Source of the DNA: a virus
Length of the DNA: 64,000 bases
Strand: one strand, 5' to 3'
IMG/VR virus record: IMGVR_UViG_3300032224_001591
Coordinates: 62,001-126,000 of that record
Shown here: positions 1-10,261 of the stretch, piece by piece
Layout: every line of letters begins with the position of its first letter
How positions within the stretch are numbered: position 1 is the stretch's first letter
Made by a program: the position numbers and the translations under genes
Notes under the pieces: generated by a model
Database searches by the model: none
What the model was told of the DNA's origin: nothing
What the model saw: only the letters and a program-made list of their open reading frames with translations

Positions 1-1
1 T

Positions 2-3000
2 ACTTTAAGTGGAACTTCAGGTTCAACAGGATCTAATGGTTCTTCAGGAGCTGCAGGTCAAAGTGGTTTAAGCGCAACTAGCGGAACAGCAGGTTCTGCT
101 GGTTCTACAGGTTCAAATGGTGCCGCCGGTCAAAGCGGTTTAAGTTCAACATCAGGTTCTTCAGGTACTTCAGGTTCAAACGGATCTACAGGTAATGCTG
201 GAACTTCAGGAAATAGTAATACAGCCGGAACATCCGGTTCAACAGGTTCTACAGGTTCATCAGGTATTGCTGGACAAAGCGGTTTATCAGCAACTAGTGG
301 AACTTCAGGTTCTGCTGGTACAACAGGTTCTTCGGGTGATGCTGGAAATAGTGGAATTAGCGGCACAAATGGTACATCAGGTTCATCAGGAACTTCAGGT
401 TCAACTGGAGCTAGTGGTAATGCGGGTGCTTCAGGAGCTAGTGCATCTTCAGGATCAACCGGTTCAAATGGTAGCTCAGGAGCTGCTGGTTCAAGTGGTT
501 TATCCTCTTTATCCGGTACTTCAGGTTCAACTGGTACTAATGGTTCTTCAGGTATTGCTGGTTTAAGTGGTGCAAGTGAAACTAGTGGTACTGCTGGTAC
601 TTCAGGTTCAACGGGTTCAAATGGTATAGCTGGACAAAGTGGTTTAAGCGCTACTTCAGGAACATCCGGTTCAACAGGTACAAATGGTTCTACAGGTAAT
701 GCTGGAACTTCAGGAAATAGCAATACAGCAGGTAGTTCAGGAACTTCAGGTTCTTCAGGTTCTACAGGTTCAGCAGGTGTTGCTGGACAAAGCGGTTTAA
801 GTGCAACTTCAGGATCTTCAGGTTCAACAGGTACAAGTGGTTCTACAGGTAATGCTGGTAGTGGTGGATTTAGCAATACATCAGGTTCATCAGGTTCATC
901 AGGTACAAGTGGTGAAACCGGTACAAGTGGTACTTCAACATATGCAGCTTCTGGAACTTCAGGTTCTGGAGGTTCATCAGGTACAAGTGGTGAATTAGGT
1001 TCAAATGGAACTTCAAATATATCAAGTACTTCAGGATCTTCAGGATCAAGCGGTACAACAGGTTCAGCAGGTGCAAATGGTCAAAGTGGTGCGAGTGCAT
1101 CTTCAGGCTCTTCAGGTTCAACTGGTTCAAATGGTAGTTCAGGAAACGCAGGTACATCAGGAAATAGCTTTACAAGTGGAACTTCAGGTTCTACAGGATC
1201 TAATGGTTCGGCAGGTATAGCAGGTTTAAGTGCTAATTCTTCAACAAGTGGAACTTCAGGTTCTAGTGGTACAAGCGGTTCAGCCGGAAATGCGGGTCAA
1301 AGTAATTCATCTTCAACTTCAGGTTCTTCTGGTTCTTCTGGTTCTTCAGGATCTGCAGGTTTAGCAGGTGCAAGTGCTGCTTCCGCAACTAGCGGAACTT
1401 CAGGTTCTAGTGGTTCTACAGGTTCAAATGGAGCTAGTGGTCAAAGTGGTTTATCAGGTACTTCAGGTTCATCAGGTTCAACTGGATCAAATGGTTCAAC
1501 TGGTGTGGCTGGTACTAGTGGTAATAGTGAAACTTCAGGAACTTCAGGTTCATCAGGTTCTACCGGTTCAGCAGGTGCGGCAGGTATAAGTGGTTTAAGC
1601 TCAACAGCCGGAACATCAGGTTCATCAGGTTCAAATGGTTCTACTGGTGTCTCAGGCACTAGTGGAAATAGTAATACAGCAGGTACTTCTGGCTCTGCTG
1701 GTACAAATGGTTCTACAGGAGATGCAGGATTAAGTGGCGCTTCCGCTACTAGTGGTACATCAGGTACAACGGGGTCTACTGGTTCAAACGGAGTAGCAGG
1801 TCAAAGTGGTTTATCATTTACTGCAGGTTCATCAGGCTCAGGAGGTTCAAACGGATCTTCAGGTGTTGCTGGTACCTCAGGTACATCTTCAGCAACTAAT
1901 TCAGGAACTTCAGGTTCAAGTGGTTCAAATGGCTCTTCAGGAAACACAGGTTCAAATGGTTTAAGTGCATTAAGCGGAACTTCAGGATCAACAGGTTCAA
2001 ATGGCTCTTCAGGTTTATCAGGTAATAGTGGGTTAAGTGGAACTTCAGGTTCAACGGGTTCATCAGGTTCAAATGGTAACGATGGAGCTAATGGTTTATC
2101 AGCATTAAGTGGTACTTCAGGTACTTCAGGATCAAATGGTTCAAGTGGTAATGCTGGTTCATCAGGTTTAAGTGCATCATCAGGTTCATCAGGTTCAAAT
2201 GGTTCTTCAGGAAATACAGGTTCAAATGGTTTAAGTGCATTAAGTGGTACTTCCGGATCTACTGGTACTAATGGTTCTAGCGGAAATGCAGGTTCAAACG
2301 GTCTATCTGCTTTATCAGGTACTTCAGGTTCAACTGGTTCAAATGGTTCTTCAGGAGCAGCAGGTCAAAGTGGTTTAAGCGCAACTTCAGGAACTTCAGG
2401 TTCTTCAGGTTCAACAGGAGTAGCAGGATCAAGTGGTTTAAGTGCAACCTCAGGTACAACTGGATCAAATGGTTCAAGTGGTGTAGCTGGTTCAAATGGT
2501 TTATCTGCTTTATCAGGTACAGCAGGTTCATCAGGTACAACCGGATCAAGCGGTGTTGCTGGTGCATCAGGGACTAGTTCAACGTCGGGAACTTCAGGTT
2601 CGACTGGTACCACAGGTTCAAATGGAAACGCAGGAGCTAGTGGTTTAAGCGCAACTTCAGGTTCATCAGGTTCAACAGGTTCAAATGGTACAAGCGGTAA
2701 TGCTGGTTCAGCAGGTGCAAGTGCTTTATCTAATACAAGTGGTAGTTCAGGTTCTTCAGGAACATCAGGTTCTACAGGTGCCGCCGGTGCTAGTGGAGCA
2801 AGTGCAACTTCAGGAACATCAGGATCTACAGGATCTAATGGTTCAAATGGAGTAGCAGCTTTAAGTGGTACAGCAGGATCTTCGGGTTCTAATGGTAGTT
2901 CAGGAGAAGCAGGTACATCAGGTACATCTTCAGGCTCTGTTTCAGGTACTTCAGGTTCAGGTGGTTCAAGTGGTACTTCAGGTAATGCTGGTTCTACAGG

Positions 3001-5600
3001 TGCTTCTGCTTTATCAGCAACTTCAGGTTCATCTGGCTCTAGTGGTACAACTGGTTCTTCAGGTATAGCTGGAGGTAGCGGAGCAAGCGCAACTTCAGGT
3101 ACATCAGGAACTACAGGTTCAAATGGTACCTCAGGAAATGCAGGTTCTTCAGGATTATCTGCTTTATCAGGTACATCCGGTTCAACAGGATCAAATGGTT
3201 CAAGTGGTGCAGCAGGCGCAAACGGATCTTCAAATATAAGTGGAACTTCAGGATCTTCAGGTTCTGCCGGTTCAAATGGTAATGCAGGTAATAATGGAGC
3301 TAGTGCAGTAAGCGGAACTTCAGGTTCAACTGGATCTAATGGTTCTAGTGGTATAGCAGGTTCAAATGGTTTATCAGCATTTGCTGGAACTTCAGGTTCA
3401 ACAGGTTCAAACGGATCTACAGGTGTAGCTGGAACTTCAGGAAATAGTAATACAGCCGGAACTTCAGGTTCATCAGGTTCAAATGGTACAAGCGGTAATG
3501 CTGGTTCAGCAGGTGCAAGTGCTTTATCTAATACAAGTGGTAGTTCAGGTTCTTCAGGAACATCAGGTTCTACAGGGGCTGCTGGAGCAAGTGCTGCTTC
3601 TGCTTCTTCAGGAACTTCAGGTTCAAGTGGAACAAGTGGAAATGTAGGTTCAAATGGTTTATCAGCTTTAAGTGGAACTTCAGGCTCAACTGGATCTAAT
3701 GGTTCTAGTGGTGCTGCTGGAGCTTCAGGTTTAAGTGCAACTTCAGGAAGCTCAGGAACTTCAGGTTCAAGTGGTACCACAGGTTCTACCGGAGCTTCAG
3801 GTTCAGGAGCAGCTAGTGGTACATCAGGTACTTCTGGTTCTACTGGTTCTAGTGGTACAGGAGCAAGTGGTACTTCAGGATTAGCAGGTACTTCAGGTAC
3901 ATCAGGCTCAACTGGTTCTTCAGGTGTAGCAGGAGCAAGTGGTTTAAGTCGTTCATCAGGTACTTCAGGATCAACAGGTTCTGCAGGTTCAAATGGTGTT
4001 GATGGAGCTATAGGTTTAAGTGGATTAAGCGGTTCAGCAGGTTCATCAGGTTCTAGTGGTACAACAGGTAACGCTGGTTCTGTAGGAGCAAGTGCAGCAA
4101 GTGCAACTTCAGGTTCTTCAGGTTCTTCAGGATCAACTGGTACTTCAGGTTCAAATGGTAATGCTGGAGCTAGTGGAAATAGTAATACATCAGGAACTTC
4201 AGGTTCTACAGGTACTGTAGGTTCTTCAGGTGCTGCTGGTACTTCAGGCAACGCAGGTTCTTCAGGAGCAAGCTCAACTTCAGGTTCAACTGGTACTTCA
4301 GGTTCTAATGGTGCAAGCGGTAATGCTGCTACAAGTGGTTTAAGTTCAACTTCAGGAAGCTCAGGTACTTCAGGTTCAACTGGTACAACGGGTTCTGCGG
4401 GTGCAGCAGGCGCTTCAGGTGCTAGTGCACTTTCAGGAACTTCAGGTTCATCAGGTTCAAATGGTACAAGTGGTAATGGTGGTTCAAATGGTAATGCTGG
4501 TACTTCAGGTATTTCAAATACTTCAGGATCTTCAGGAACTTCAGGTTCTAGTGGTCTTAATGGTGGAGCAGGAGCTTCAGGTTTAAGTGCAACTTCAGGG
4601 ACATCCGGTTCTTCAGGTTCATCAGGTTCGAATGGTAATGCAGGTGCAAGCGGAACTTCAAATATAAGTGGTACTTCAGGTTCTACAGGTTCAAATGGTA
4701 CATCAGGTAATGCCGGTGCAAATGGAGCTTCTGCAGTTAGTGGAACTTCAGGATCTACAGGTTCTACAGGTTCAAATGGTGCAGCAGGTGGAAATGGAGC
4801 TTCTGCAGTAAGCGGAACTTCAGGTTCAAGTGGTACAACAGGTTCTTCAGGAGCTAATGGCGGTGCTGGTACAAGTGGAATAAGTAATACTGCTGGTACT
4901 TCAGGATCAACTGGTACAAACGGCTCTTCAGGAGCAGCAGGTGCTAGTGGTGTAAGTGGTTTAAGCGGTACTTCAGGTACAACTGGTACTACAGGTTCAA
5001 ATGGTGCGGCTGGTGGAAATGGTATTTCAAATGTAAGCGGAACTTCTGGTTCTTCAGGTTCTACAGGTTCATCAGGTAATGCTGGGGGAAATGGAGCTTC
5101 AGCAGTAAGCGGAACTTCAGGTACATCCGGTTCTAACGGTACCTCAGGTAACGCTGGAGCTAATGGTGTTTCAAACGTATCCGGTACTTCAGGATCTTCA
5201 GGTTCAGCAGGTTCAAATGGCGCTGCTGGTGGAAACGGAGTTTCAAATGTAAGTGGTACTTCAGGTACAACAGGTTCAAACGGTACAAATGGTAATGCAG
5301 GTGCAAATGGAACTTCAAACATATCTGGAACTTCAGGTTCATCAGGTTCTACAGGTTCATCAGGAGCAGCAGGAGGTAATGGAGCTTCAAATATAAGTGG
5401 TACTTCAGGTACAACAGGTTCAACAGGTTCATCTGGTAATGCTGGAGGAAGCGGTACTTCAAATGTATCAGGAACTTCTGGTTCTACGGGTTCAACAGGT
5501 TCCTCAGGTAATGCTGGTGGAAATGGAGCTTCAGCCGTGAGCGGAACTTCAGGTACAACAGGATCTTCAGGATCTTCAGGTGTAAGTGGTGCTAATGGGG
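2..5600 (+). repeat. 72-bp / 24-residue degenerate tandem repeat of Gly-X-Y triplets
   Basis: Consecutive units such as SGTSGSTGSNGSSGAAGQSG followed by LSAT line up every 24 residues. Gly occupies every third position seven times; in the eighth triplet Gly is replaced (ATS, NTA, STA and similar), but the reading phase of three is kept. Codons vary freely (GGT/GGA, TCA/TCT/AGT), so the protein pattern is conserved more than the DNA. Long antisense frames across this region are a by-product of the repeat. Confidence 0.85.
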
Positions 5601-6913
5601 GAAGCGGAACTTCAGGTGTAAGCGGAACTAATGGTTCTAGCGGATCAGCAGGTATAAGCGGTGCAAATGGAGGAAATGGAACTTCAGGTGTAAGTGGTAC
5701 AAACGGAACAAATGGTTCTAATGGTACAAGCGGTGTAAACGGAGTTTCAGGCGCTAGTGGTTCTTCAGGAACTTCAGGTGGAAGTGGTACTTCAGGTACA
5801 ACTGGTTCAAACGGATCTTCAGGTGGAAATGGTGTAGCCGGAGCAAGTGGTGCCAGCGCAACTTCAGGTTCAACTGGTACAAACGGTTCATCAGGTGGAA
5901 ATGGTGTTGCTGGAGGAAGTGGTGTAAGTGCAACTTCAGGTACAACTGGTTCAAACGGATCTTCAGGAAATAATGGTGCTAATGGTGCTAGTGGAGTTTC
6001 AGGTGTAAGTGGAACTAACGGTACAACAGGTTCAAATGGAGCTAATGGTGGTAACGGCGTAAACGGAGCTTCAGGTACTTCAGGTGTAAATGGTACAACA
6101 GGTTCAAACGGAGCTGCAGGTGGTAACGGTGTAAATGGTGCCAATGGTACAAGTGGTGTTAATGGTACAACAGGTTCTAATGGTGCTGCAGGTGGAAATG
6201 GAGCTAATGGTGCTGGAGGTACTTCAGGTGTAAACGGATCTACAGGTTCTAATGGAGCGGCAGGTGCTAGTGGTGTTAATGGTGCTGGAGGTACTTCAGG
6301 TGTAAATGGTACAACAGGTTCAAGTGGTGCTGCTGGTGGTAATGGAGCTAATGGTGCTAATGGTACAAGTGGAGTTAATGGTACAAATGGTACTTCAGGT
6401 GCGGCTGGTACAAGTGGACAATCAATTAATGGTACTTCAGGTATTAGTGGTGGTTCATTTACAAATCAACCAGATTATTTAGTTAGAACAACAAGTGCAA
6501 CACAAGTACAAAGTGTAAGTTTCTTAAAAGCGGATACAACAAACACTAGATTAGGTATTAATAATGCTTCACCGTCATATACATTAGATGTTGGAGGTGA
6601 TATATATGCATCTAATAATGTTATAGCTTATTCTGATGAAAGAGTTAAAGAAAATATTGTAACAATTAGCAATGCTTTAGATAAAGTTAAAAATCTTAGA
6701 GGTGTTAATTATACAAGAAAAGATATTAAAGACAAATCATTACAAATGGGTGTTATTGCACAAGAAGTTCAAAAAGTAATCCCAGAAGTAATATCTGTTA
6801 GAGAATCGGATGGTCATTTAGCTGTAGCCTATGCAAATATAGTTGGTTTATTAATTGAAGCAATAAAAGAACAACAAAAACAAATTGACGAGTTAAAAGT
6901 AAAATTAAAATAA
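2..6913 (+). CDS. Giant collagen-like tail fibre with C-terminal S74 intramolecular chaperone (5' truncated)
   Basis: The frame is open from base 2, so the gene begins left of the window; at least 2303 residues are visible. About 2150 residues are Gly-X-Y triplets rich in Ser, Thr, Asn and Ala, with essentially no proline. For most of the length seven Gly triplets alternate with one Gly-less triplet, giving a 24-residue period; after about 5600 the Gly triplets run with little interruption. The C-terminus (about 6460 on) has a short beta-type segment and then an endosialidase-type S74 chaperone domain with SDERVKEN, MGVIAQEVQKVIPE and a terminal coiled coil. In this family the chaperone trimerises the fibre and cuts itself off before the Ser, here codon 6632. 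Role: trimeric receptor-binding or whisker fibre. A GTG at 1505 is internal, not the start. Confidence 0.9.
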   Translation, partial: TLSGTSGSTGSNGSSGAAGQSGLSATSGTAGSAGSTGSNGAAGQSGLSSTSGSSGTSGSNGSTGNAGTSGNSNTAGTSGSTGSTGSSGIAGQSGLSATSGTSGSAGTTGSSGDAGNSGISGTNGTSGSSGTSGSTGASGNAGASGASASSGSTGSNGSSGAAGSSGLSSLSGTSGSTGTNGSSGIAGLSGASETSGTAGTSGSTGSNGIAGQSGLSATSGTSGSTGTNGSTGNAGTSGNSNTAGSSGTSGSSGSTGSAGVAGQSGLSATSGSSGSTGTSGSTGNAGSGGFSNTSGSSGSSGTSGETGTSGTSTYAASGTSGSGGSSGTSGELGSNGTSNISSTSGSSGSSGTTGSAGANGQSGASASSGSSGSTGSNGSSGNAGTSGNSFTSGTSGSTGSNGSAGIAGLSANSSTSGTSGSSGTSGSAGNAGQSNSSSTSGSSGSSGSSGSAGLAGASAASATSGTSGSSGSTGSNGASGQSGLSGTSGSSGSTGSNGSTGVAGTSGNSETSGTSGSSGSTGSAGAAGISGLSSTAGTSGSSGSNGSTGVSGTSGNSNTAGTSGSAGTNGSTGDAGLSGASATSGTSGTTGSTGSNGVAGQSGLSFTAGSSGSGGSNGSSGVAGTSGTSSATNSGTSGSSGSNGSSGNTGSNGLSALSGTSGSTGSNGSSGLSGNSGLSGTSGSTGSSGSNGNDGANGLSALSGTSGTSGSNGSSGNAGSSGLSASSGSSGSNGSSGNTGSNGLSALSGTSGSTGTNGSSGNAGSNGLSALSGTSGSTGSNGSSGAAGQSGLSATSGTSGSSGSTGVAGSSGLSATSGTTGSNGSSGVAGSNGLSALSGTAGSSGTTGSSGVAGASGTSSTSGTSGSTGTTGSNGNAGASGLSATSGSSGSTGSNGTSGNAGSAGASALSNTSGSSGSSGTSGSTGAAGASGASATSGTSGSTGSNGSNGVAALSGTAGSSGSNGSSGEAGTSGTSSGSVSGTSGSGGSSGTSGNAGSTGASALSATSGSSGSSGTTGSSGIAGGSGASATSGTSGTTGSNGTSGNAGSSGLSALSGTSGSTGSNGSSGAAGANGSSNISGTSGSSGSAGSNGNAGNNGASAVSGTSGSTGSNGSSGIAGSNGLSAFAGTSGSTGSNGSTGVAGTSGNSNTAGTSGSSGSNGTSGNAGSAGASALSNTSGSSGSSGTSGSTGAAGASAASASSGTSGSSGTSGNVGSNGLSALSGTSGSTGSNGSSGAAGASGLSATSGSSGTSGSSGTTGSTGASGSGAASGTSGTSGSTGSSGTGASGTSGLAGTSGTSGSTGSSGVAGASGLSRSSGTSGSTGSAGSNGVDGAIGLSGLSGSAGSSGSSGTTGNAGSVGASAASATSGSSGSSGSTGTSGSNGNAGASGNSNTSGTSGSTGTVGSSGAAGTSGNAGSSGASSTSGSTGTSGSNGASGNAATSGLSSTSGSSGTSGSTGTTGSAGAAGASGASALSGTSGSSGSNGTSGNGGSNGNAGTSGISNTSGSSGTSGSSGLNGGAGASGLSATSGTSGSSGSSGSNGNAGASGTSNISGTSGSTGSNGTSGNAGANGASAVSGTSGSTGSTGSNGAAGGNGASAVSGTSGSSGTTGSSGANGGAGTSGISNTAGTSGSTGTNGSSGAAGASGVSGLSGTSGTTGTTGSNGAAGGNGISNVSGTSGSSGSTGSSGNAGGNGASAVSGTSGTSGSNGTSGNAGANGVSNVSGTSGSSGSAGSNGAAGGNGVSNVSGTSGTTGSNGTNGNAGANGTSNISGTSGSSGSTGSSGAAGGNGASNISGTSGTTGSTGSSGNAGGSGTSNVSGTSGSTGSTGSSGNAGGNGASAVSGTSGTTGSSGSSGVSGANGGSGTSGVSGTNGSSGSAGISGANGGNGTSGVSGTNGTNGSNGTSGVNGVSGASGSSGTSGGSGTSGTTGSNGSSGGNGVAGASGASATSGSTGTNGSSGGNGVAGGSGVSATSGTTGSNGSSGNNGANGASGVSGVSGTNGTTGSNGANGGNGVNGASGTSGVNGTTGSNGAAGGNGVNGANGTSGVNGTTGSNGAAGGNGANGAGGTSGVNGSTGSNGAAGASGVNGAGGTSGVNGTTGSSGAAGGNGANGANGTSGVNGTNGTSGAAGTSGQSINGTSGISGGSFTNQPDYLVRTTSATQVQSVSFLKADTTNTRLGINNASPSYTLDVGGDIYASNNVIAYSDERVKENIVTISNALDKVKNLRGVNYTRKDIKDKSLQMGVIAQEVQKVIPEVISVRESDGHLAVAYANIVGLLIEAIKEQQKQIDELKVKLK

Positions 6914-7542
6914 TGGCTGGTTTTAGTATATTAAATACAGGAAGAATAGCAGCATATACTGGTAGTGTATCTCACTCTATTAGTAATGCTTTCTTTCAAG
7001 ATACTAATGTACGTACTCAAAGTTTAGCTATATATAATGCTTATTATGGAAATTGGATATACAATAATGCAACTAATTTTTATATAAATAGAAATGATCC
7101 TAGTGGAAGAAATATGTATACTAATAATGTTATGACACAATATGGAGGATTTAGAACATATTCATATCAACATTGGGCGGATACAGTATACTATGAATTA
7201 AATATAAGTAATAATACTCCTGACGATATACAATTTACATGTAATGTAAAAGATGATCTTACTTCATATACAAATGTTTTTGATTATACACAATATGGAC
7301 CCGGTAATTACAATAGTGGATTAACATATAATGGTTTTACACCCGGAGCAGCTAATACAAAATTTACTTATCAACTTTTTGTAAGTAATTTAACTAATCC
7401 TAATACGTTTAATGTTGTATCAAACGTTTATGATTATGATTTTAATACTAACTATTATAATAATAATGATCCTTTAGATTTTAATGTTCAAATTTTAGCA
7501 GATTATTATGTTCCTCTTAGCTGGAATTTTGATATAAGTTAA
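6913..7542 (+). CDS. Unknown virion-associated protein next to the fibre
   Basis: A 209-residue protein whose ATG overlaps the fibre stop codon (TAATG), implying translational coupling and a related role. It is rich in Asn, Tyr and Thr, with no signal peptide, membrane segment or coiled coil visible. I do not recognise a family. Composition and position fit a beta-rich fibre tip, fibre-attachment or receptor-binding protein, but that is inferred from context only. The next gene has its own promoter, so this is probably the last gene of the fibre transcript. Confidence 0.6.
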   Translation: MAGFSILNTGRIAAYTGSVSHSISNAFFQDTNVRTQSLAIYNAYYGNWIYNNATNFYINRNDPSGRNMYTNNVMTQYGGFRTYSYQHWADTVYYELNISNNTPDDIQFTCNVKDDLTSYTNVFDYTQYGPGNYNSGLTYNGFTPGAANTKFTYQLFVSNLTNPNTFNVVSNVYDYDFNTNYYNNNDPLDFNVQILADYYVPLSWNFDIS

Positions 7543-7543
7543 A

Positions 7544-7575
7544 TTTGGATTTTCAAAATAAATTTCATATATTTA
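7544..7575 (+). promoter_or_regulatory. Bacteroidota-type promoter TTTG-N20-TATATTTA
   Basis: TTTG at 7544-7547 and TATATTTA at 7568-7575 are separated by exactly 20 nt. The start codon of the glycosyltransferase gene is at 7595. The layout matches the -33/-7 promoter of Bacteroidota (TTTG, about 19-20 nt, TAnnTTTG). Confidence 0.7.
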
Positions 7576-7594
7576 TTGGAAATACAATATTGTT

Positions 7595-10261
7595 ATGCAA
7601 AAACTGTTATACATTGCTCCGCACCTATCCACAGGCGGTTTACCGCAATACTTAACTAAAAAAATAGAATTACTTAAAGACGAATTTGATATTTACCTAG
7701 TTGAATGGGTAGATTGTACCGGGGGTAAGTTAGTTGTACAACGCAACAAAATTAAAAACTTACTTCCGGAGTCAAAATTCTATACATTATATGAAGATAA
7801 AACCGAATTATTTTCTATAATTAATAAAATACAACCTGACATCATACATTTAGAGGAAATCCCTGAAATGTTTATGGATACTAAGGTTGCTGAATTCATT
7901 TATGATCCAAGACGTAAATATAAAATTGTAGAAACGTCTCACGATTCGTCTTACGATACAACCCAAAAAACATTCTACCCTGACAAATTTATGTTTGTAT
8001 CTGATTGGCAAATAAACCAATATAAAGATATAAACATTCCTTCTGTCTTGGTTGAATATCCCATTGAATATATTAATCGTCCTGATAGAACAGAGGCGTT
8101 AAATAAATTAGGATTAGATCCTGAATATAAACATGTTTTACACATTGGTTTATTTACACCACGAAAGAATCAAAAAGAATTCTTTGAATATGCTCGTGCT
8201 TTAAAAGATGAAAAAATCATATTTCACTGTGTAGGTAATCAAGCAGATAACTTTAAATGGTATTGGGAACCACTAATGCAAGACAAACCAGAAAATGTTG
8301 TTTGGTGGAACGAAAGAACAGATGTTGAAAATTTCTATCAAGCAATGGATTTATTTTTGTTTACATCTCGTGGTACAGATCGAGATAAGGAAACAATGCC
8401 TTTAGTTATACGTGAAGCTATCTCAAATCAAATCCCTATTTTAATTTACAACTTACCAGTTTATTTAAATTACTTTAATAAATTTGATAAAATAAACTAT
8501 CTTAATTTTGATAATTTTAAATCTAACTGTAATAAAATATTATCAATGTTAGGTATAGGTAAAACTATTACAAATAAAGAAGAAGAAGTATTTGTTATTT
8601 CAACGTATCCAAAATCAGTAACTGTAATTAACTCAACTAAACAATGTATTGAAGCGGTTAAAAAAACAGGACGTAAAGTAATATTAACTTCTCACATTCC
8701 TATTCCTAAAGAATTAAGCGATATAGCAGATTATGTTATTTCGGACAATAATAATATCTTAACTAAACATTCATACTATTGTAATTATTGGTCTGATTAC
8801 CCTGAAGTTAAAATATACGTTAATTTAAGAGGTAATGACAATGATGTTTATCATGGTCCTACAGTTTATTCAAATTATAGTAACGGAGCAGCATTAGCGT
8901 TTGGTTTAGGATTTAAAAAAGCATTTTTCTTAAATTACGATTATATCCTTAAAAACGAGGAATTTGTAAATGAAGTATCTAAAGAATTAGAAACATCAGA
9001 TTTATATTTCGGAAAATATCAAGCACATGAAGGACCATGTTTATATACATTCTTCTATGCTGCAACTCCCGGACCATTTATAAGTGTAATTCCAAACATT
9101 TACAATGCTGATGATTACAATAAGTTACAATCAAGTTGGGGTAGTGAAAGTAATGGTTTAGAAAATATGTTCTACCATGCTTTTAAAAATACAGAAGACA
9201 TTTATTATGAAGATGGAGATGAATTTAATCGTAAGATAGAAAAAACATTTTATCATACCGATTTTTCACGAGTAGAATATTTTACAATACTACCAACAAA
9301 TATCCCAGATACCTTTGCTCCATTTATTAGAATATCTAATAGTAAAGAAGATAAAGAAATAAGATTATCAATATACAATAAAGAAGGTAAAGAAATTAAT
9401 TACGAATGGATTAGTGTAAATGGTAAAGTAGATTTTTATAAAATTTATCCATACGAAGAAGGACTAACAGTAGTATTTACTGTTTATGACAACGGAGATT
9501 TATCTGAGAAAAAAACATTTAAAGTAGAAAATTTACAAAATAATGGTTTATTAGAAATTAAAAACCTAAAACCAAAAATTAAGTTAATGCATTTAACTAC
9601 TGAACCGGAAACTAATCCAAAAGAAATCCGTTCTGTAGAAAATATAAAAGCGTTTTGTAATGAAATGGGTATTGGTTACGATTTAAGAATCAATAAAATA
9701 TGGACAGAAATGCCTCCAAAAGATACATGTAATCGCCCAGATGTAGTTCAAGAAAAACCAGGATATTATAAGTTAGCTGCCGGACATTATGGTTGTTACT
9801 TAGCACATAAAAACGCAATATGCGATGAAGACAACATTAACTATGATTACGTATTAATAGTAGAGGGCGACGTTGTTATCGATAGTGATTGGAATGAACT
9901 ATACGAATCTTTAAAACGATTTGCAATCATTTCAGCTGAAAAAGATATGGATGTTATGGGATTTGGAAATCCGTGGCAAGATAGAAATTTAAATGGTGGT
10001 AAATATAAAGATGTATTTTTAGATGTTACCCCATTTATACCGGCTCAATCATATTTAATTACAAAAGATAAAGTAGCAAAAATAAAACAACTATTAGAAA
10101 CAACACCTTGGGATGCTATTGACTTATGGATGTGCAACGTAGCAAGATTACGAATTGGTACAGCTGATAAAATATACACTAAACATCTTCCAGGTTTTAG
10201 TATAATAGAACAAACAATAAAAGACGCAAACACAGATAATCCATTAATATTTTTACAATAA
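7595..10261 (+). CDS. Multidomain glycosyltransferase (GT4-like, central GT-like and C-terminal GT25-like domains)
   Basis: 888 residues in three parts. Residues 1 to about 310 resemble a GT-B (GT4) transferase: the N-terminus IAPHLSTGGLPQYL is the usual Gly-rich donor/acceptor loop, and VLHIGLFTPRKNQKE starts the second Rossmann half. A central part (about 330-530; VISTYPKS, ILTSHIPIP) resembles uncharacterised sugar-transferase domains. The last 250 residues look like family GT25: GHYGCYLAHKNA followed by an acidic VEGDVVI motif. GT25 includes LPS galactosyltransferases and collagen hydroxylysine galactosyltransferases. It is the first gene after the Ser/Thr-rich collagen-like fibre, under its own promoter, and the next gene starts one base after its stop. 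I infer virion protein glycosylation; surface-polysaccharide remodelling is the alternative. Confidence 0.75.
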   Translation: MQKLLYIAPHLSTGGLPQYLTKKIELLKDEFDIYLVEWVDCTGGKLVVQRNKIKNLLPESKFYTLYEDKTELFSIINKIQPDIIHLEEIPEMFMDTKVAEFIYDPRRKYKIVETSHDSSYDTTQKTFYPDKFMFVSDWQINQYKDINIPSVLVEYPIEYINRPDRTEALNKLGLDPEYKHVLHIGLFTPRKNQKEFFEYARALKDEKIIFHCVGNQADNFKWYWEPLMQDKPENVVWWNERTDVENFYQAMDLFLFTSRGTDRDKETMPLVIREAISNQIPILIYNLPVYLNYFNKFDKINYLNFDNFKSNCNKILSMLGIGKTITNKEEEVFVISTYPKSVTVINSTKQCIEAVKKTGRKVILTSHIPIPKELSDIADYVISDNNNILTKHSYYCNYWSDYPEVKIYVNLRGNDNDVYHGPTVYSNYSNGAALAFGLGFKKAFFLNYDYILKNEEFVNEVSKELETSDLYFGKYQAHEGPCLYTFFYAATPGPFISVIPNIYNADDYNKLQSSWGSESNGLENMFYHAFKNTEDIYYEDGDEFNRKIEKTFYHTDFSRVEYFTILPTNIPDTFAPFIRISNSKEDKEIRLSIYNKEGKEINYEWISVNGKVDFYKIYPYEEGLTVVFTVYDNGDLSEKKTFKVENLQNNGLLEIKNLKPKIKLMHLTTEPETNPKEIRSVENIKAFCNEMGIGYDLRINKIWTEMPPKDTCNRPDVVQEKPGYYKLAAGHYGCYLAHKNAICDEDNINYDYVLIVEGDVVIDSDWNELYESLKRFAIISAEKDMDVMGFGNPWQDRNLNGGKYKDVFLDVTPFIPAQSYLITKDKVAKIKQLLETTPWDAIDLWMCNVARLRIGTADKIYTKHLPGFSIIEQTIKDANTDNPLIFLQ

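Noticed and set aside
1505-1507. GTG as start of the fibre gene
   Set aside because: The frame is open with the same repeats from base 2, so this is an internal Val codon.
2-5600. Repeated DNA that could be mistaken for a CRISPR array or satellite
   Set aside because: The repeats are coding, in one open frame with degenerate codons, and have no constant repeat plus unique spacer pattern.
2365-6144. Minus-strand frame of 1259 codons, Pro/Glu/Val-rich, and similar ones at 130-876 and 1441-1659
   Set aside because: Exact antisense of the Gly-Ser-Thr codons of the fibre repeat (GGT/TCA read backward as ACC/TGA-free Pro, Glu and Val codons). No promoter or start context; all real genes here are on the + strand.
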